DNA from: Myxococcota bacterium
GTDB lineage: Bacteria > Myxococcota_A > Polyangia > HGW-17
Length of the DNA stretch: 6,144 nucleotides
Assembly: GCA_018821745.1 (NCBI GenBank)
Contig: JAHJLU010000748.1
Coordinates: 1-6,144 of the forward strand
Reading direction: 5' to 3'
The notes under the pieces are model-generated. The model did no database searches, was not told the origin of the DNA, and saw only the letters and a program-made list of their open reading frames with translations. Numbering within the stretch: position 1 is the first letter of the stretch; each line of letters starts with the position of its first letter. A program made the position numbers and the translations under genes. This document shows, piece by piece, positions 5,884 through 6,144 of this stretch.

Positions 5884-6144
5884 AGCAAATCATTACTATC
5901 GCAAGCCACAAGGGCGGTGTTGGGAAAACCACTACCGCGTTGAATCTCGCCTACTCCATGAGCCGCCTTCGGGCCCCGGTTCTTGTCGTCGACACCGATG
6001 TCCAGGGGGCGCTGGGAATAGCCGGTAATATCAAGAAAAAGAATCAGTTGGGGATCATGGATCTGATAATGGGTCGTGCGACTCCCCTGGAGGCTGTTAC
6101 CTACACCCGTGATGGCCAAATGGCAATGCTCGGCATGGGCAACG
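5880..6144 (+). CDS. ParA/MinD-family P-loop ATPase (partial, N-terminal 88 residues)
   Basis: The reading frame starts at the ATG of the ATGA overlap and stays open to the right edge, giving 88 residues. It begins MKQIITIASHKGGVGKTT, with the deviant Walker A motif KGGVGKTT at residues 11-18 (signature Lys11 and P-loop Lys16), followed by helix ALNLAYSMSR and the Walker A' strand VLVVDTDVQGALG (34-46; D38 and D40), where family members usually have DxDxQ. These ATPases form ATP-dependent dimers that position DNA, chemoreceptor arrays, flagella or other cargo. Orphan copies inside signalling operons, as here beside a DUF4388 regulator and a Roadblock protein, more likely position a protein complex than segregate a chromosome. 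No ParB gene is visible, but the right side is cut off. The N-terminus has no extended helix of the DNA-binding type found in plasmid ParA proteins. Family call is firm. Confidence 0.92.
   Translation, partial: MKQIITIASHKGGVGKTTTALNLAYSMSRLRAPVLVVDTDVQGALGIAGNIKKKNQLGIMDLIMGRATPLEAVTYTRDGQMAMLGMGN

Overview
The window holds one complete co-directional operon-like cluster on the + strand (722 to beyond 6144), a divergent regulator gene running off the left edge (264 to 1, minus strand), and about 457 bases of intergenic DNA between them. The coding DNA is moderately GC-rich, strong AGGAG-type ribosome binding sites precede most genes, and the protein families (Roadblock/LC7, ODP-like diiron beta-lactamase-fold protein, HD-GYP/PAS histidine kinase, receiver-DUF4388, ParA) suggest a Gram-negative bacterium with complex signalling. 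A deltaproteobacterial-type lineage (Desulfobacterota/Myxococcota) or a relative such as Magnetococcia would fit. This placement is a guess from gene content; no marker gene is present.

Layout: (1) 1-264 minus, N-terminal 88 residues of an Rrf2-family winged-helix regulator. (2) 265-721, intergenic, with a good sigma70-like promoter for the Rrf2 gene, a candidate promoter for the operon, an AT-rich core containing short direct repeats, and a perfect 15-base palindrome just before the first operon gene. (3) 722-1090, Roadblock/LC7 (MglB-like) protein. (4) 1102-1851, ODP/flavodiiron-like metallo-beta-lactamase-fold protein with a probable diiron site. (5) 1856-4984, a 1042-residue soluble hybrid protein: two HD-GYP domains, an unassigned region, PAS, HisKA, HATPase and a degenerate receiver-like tail. 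(6) 4981-5883, response regulator with a DUF4388 output domain. (7) 5880 to the right edge, N-terminus of a ParA/MinD-type ATPase.

The five + strand genes are packed with gaps of 11 and 4 bases and then two 4-base ATGA overlaps, so they are almost certainly co-transcribed and partly translationally coupled. A reasonable model, inferred and not shown, is a cytoplasmic pathway. The diiron protein senses oxygen, iron or redox state and influences the soluble kinase. The kinase phosphorylates the DUF4388 response regulator. The response regulator acts with the ParA-type ATPase and the Roadblock protein on cell polarity, protein positioning or motility. The divergent Rrf2 regulator, from a family that often senses Fe-S clusters, nitric oxide or redox state, would be a sensible transcriptional controller. 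No RNA genes, mobile elements or CRISPR arrays were seen.
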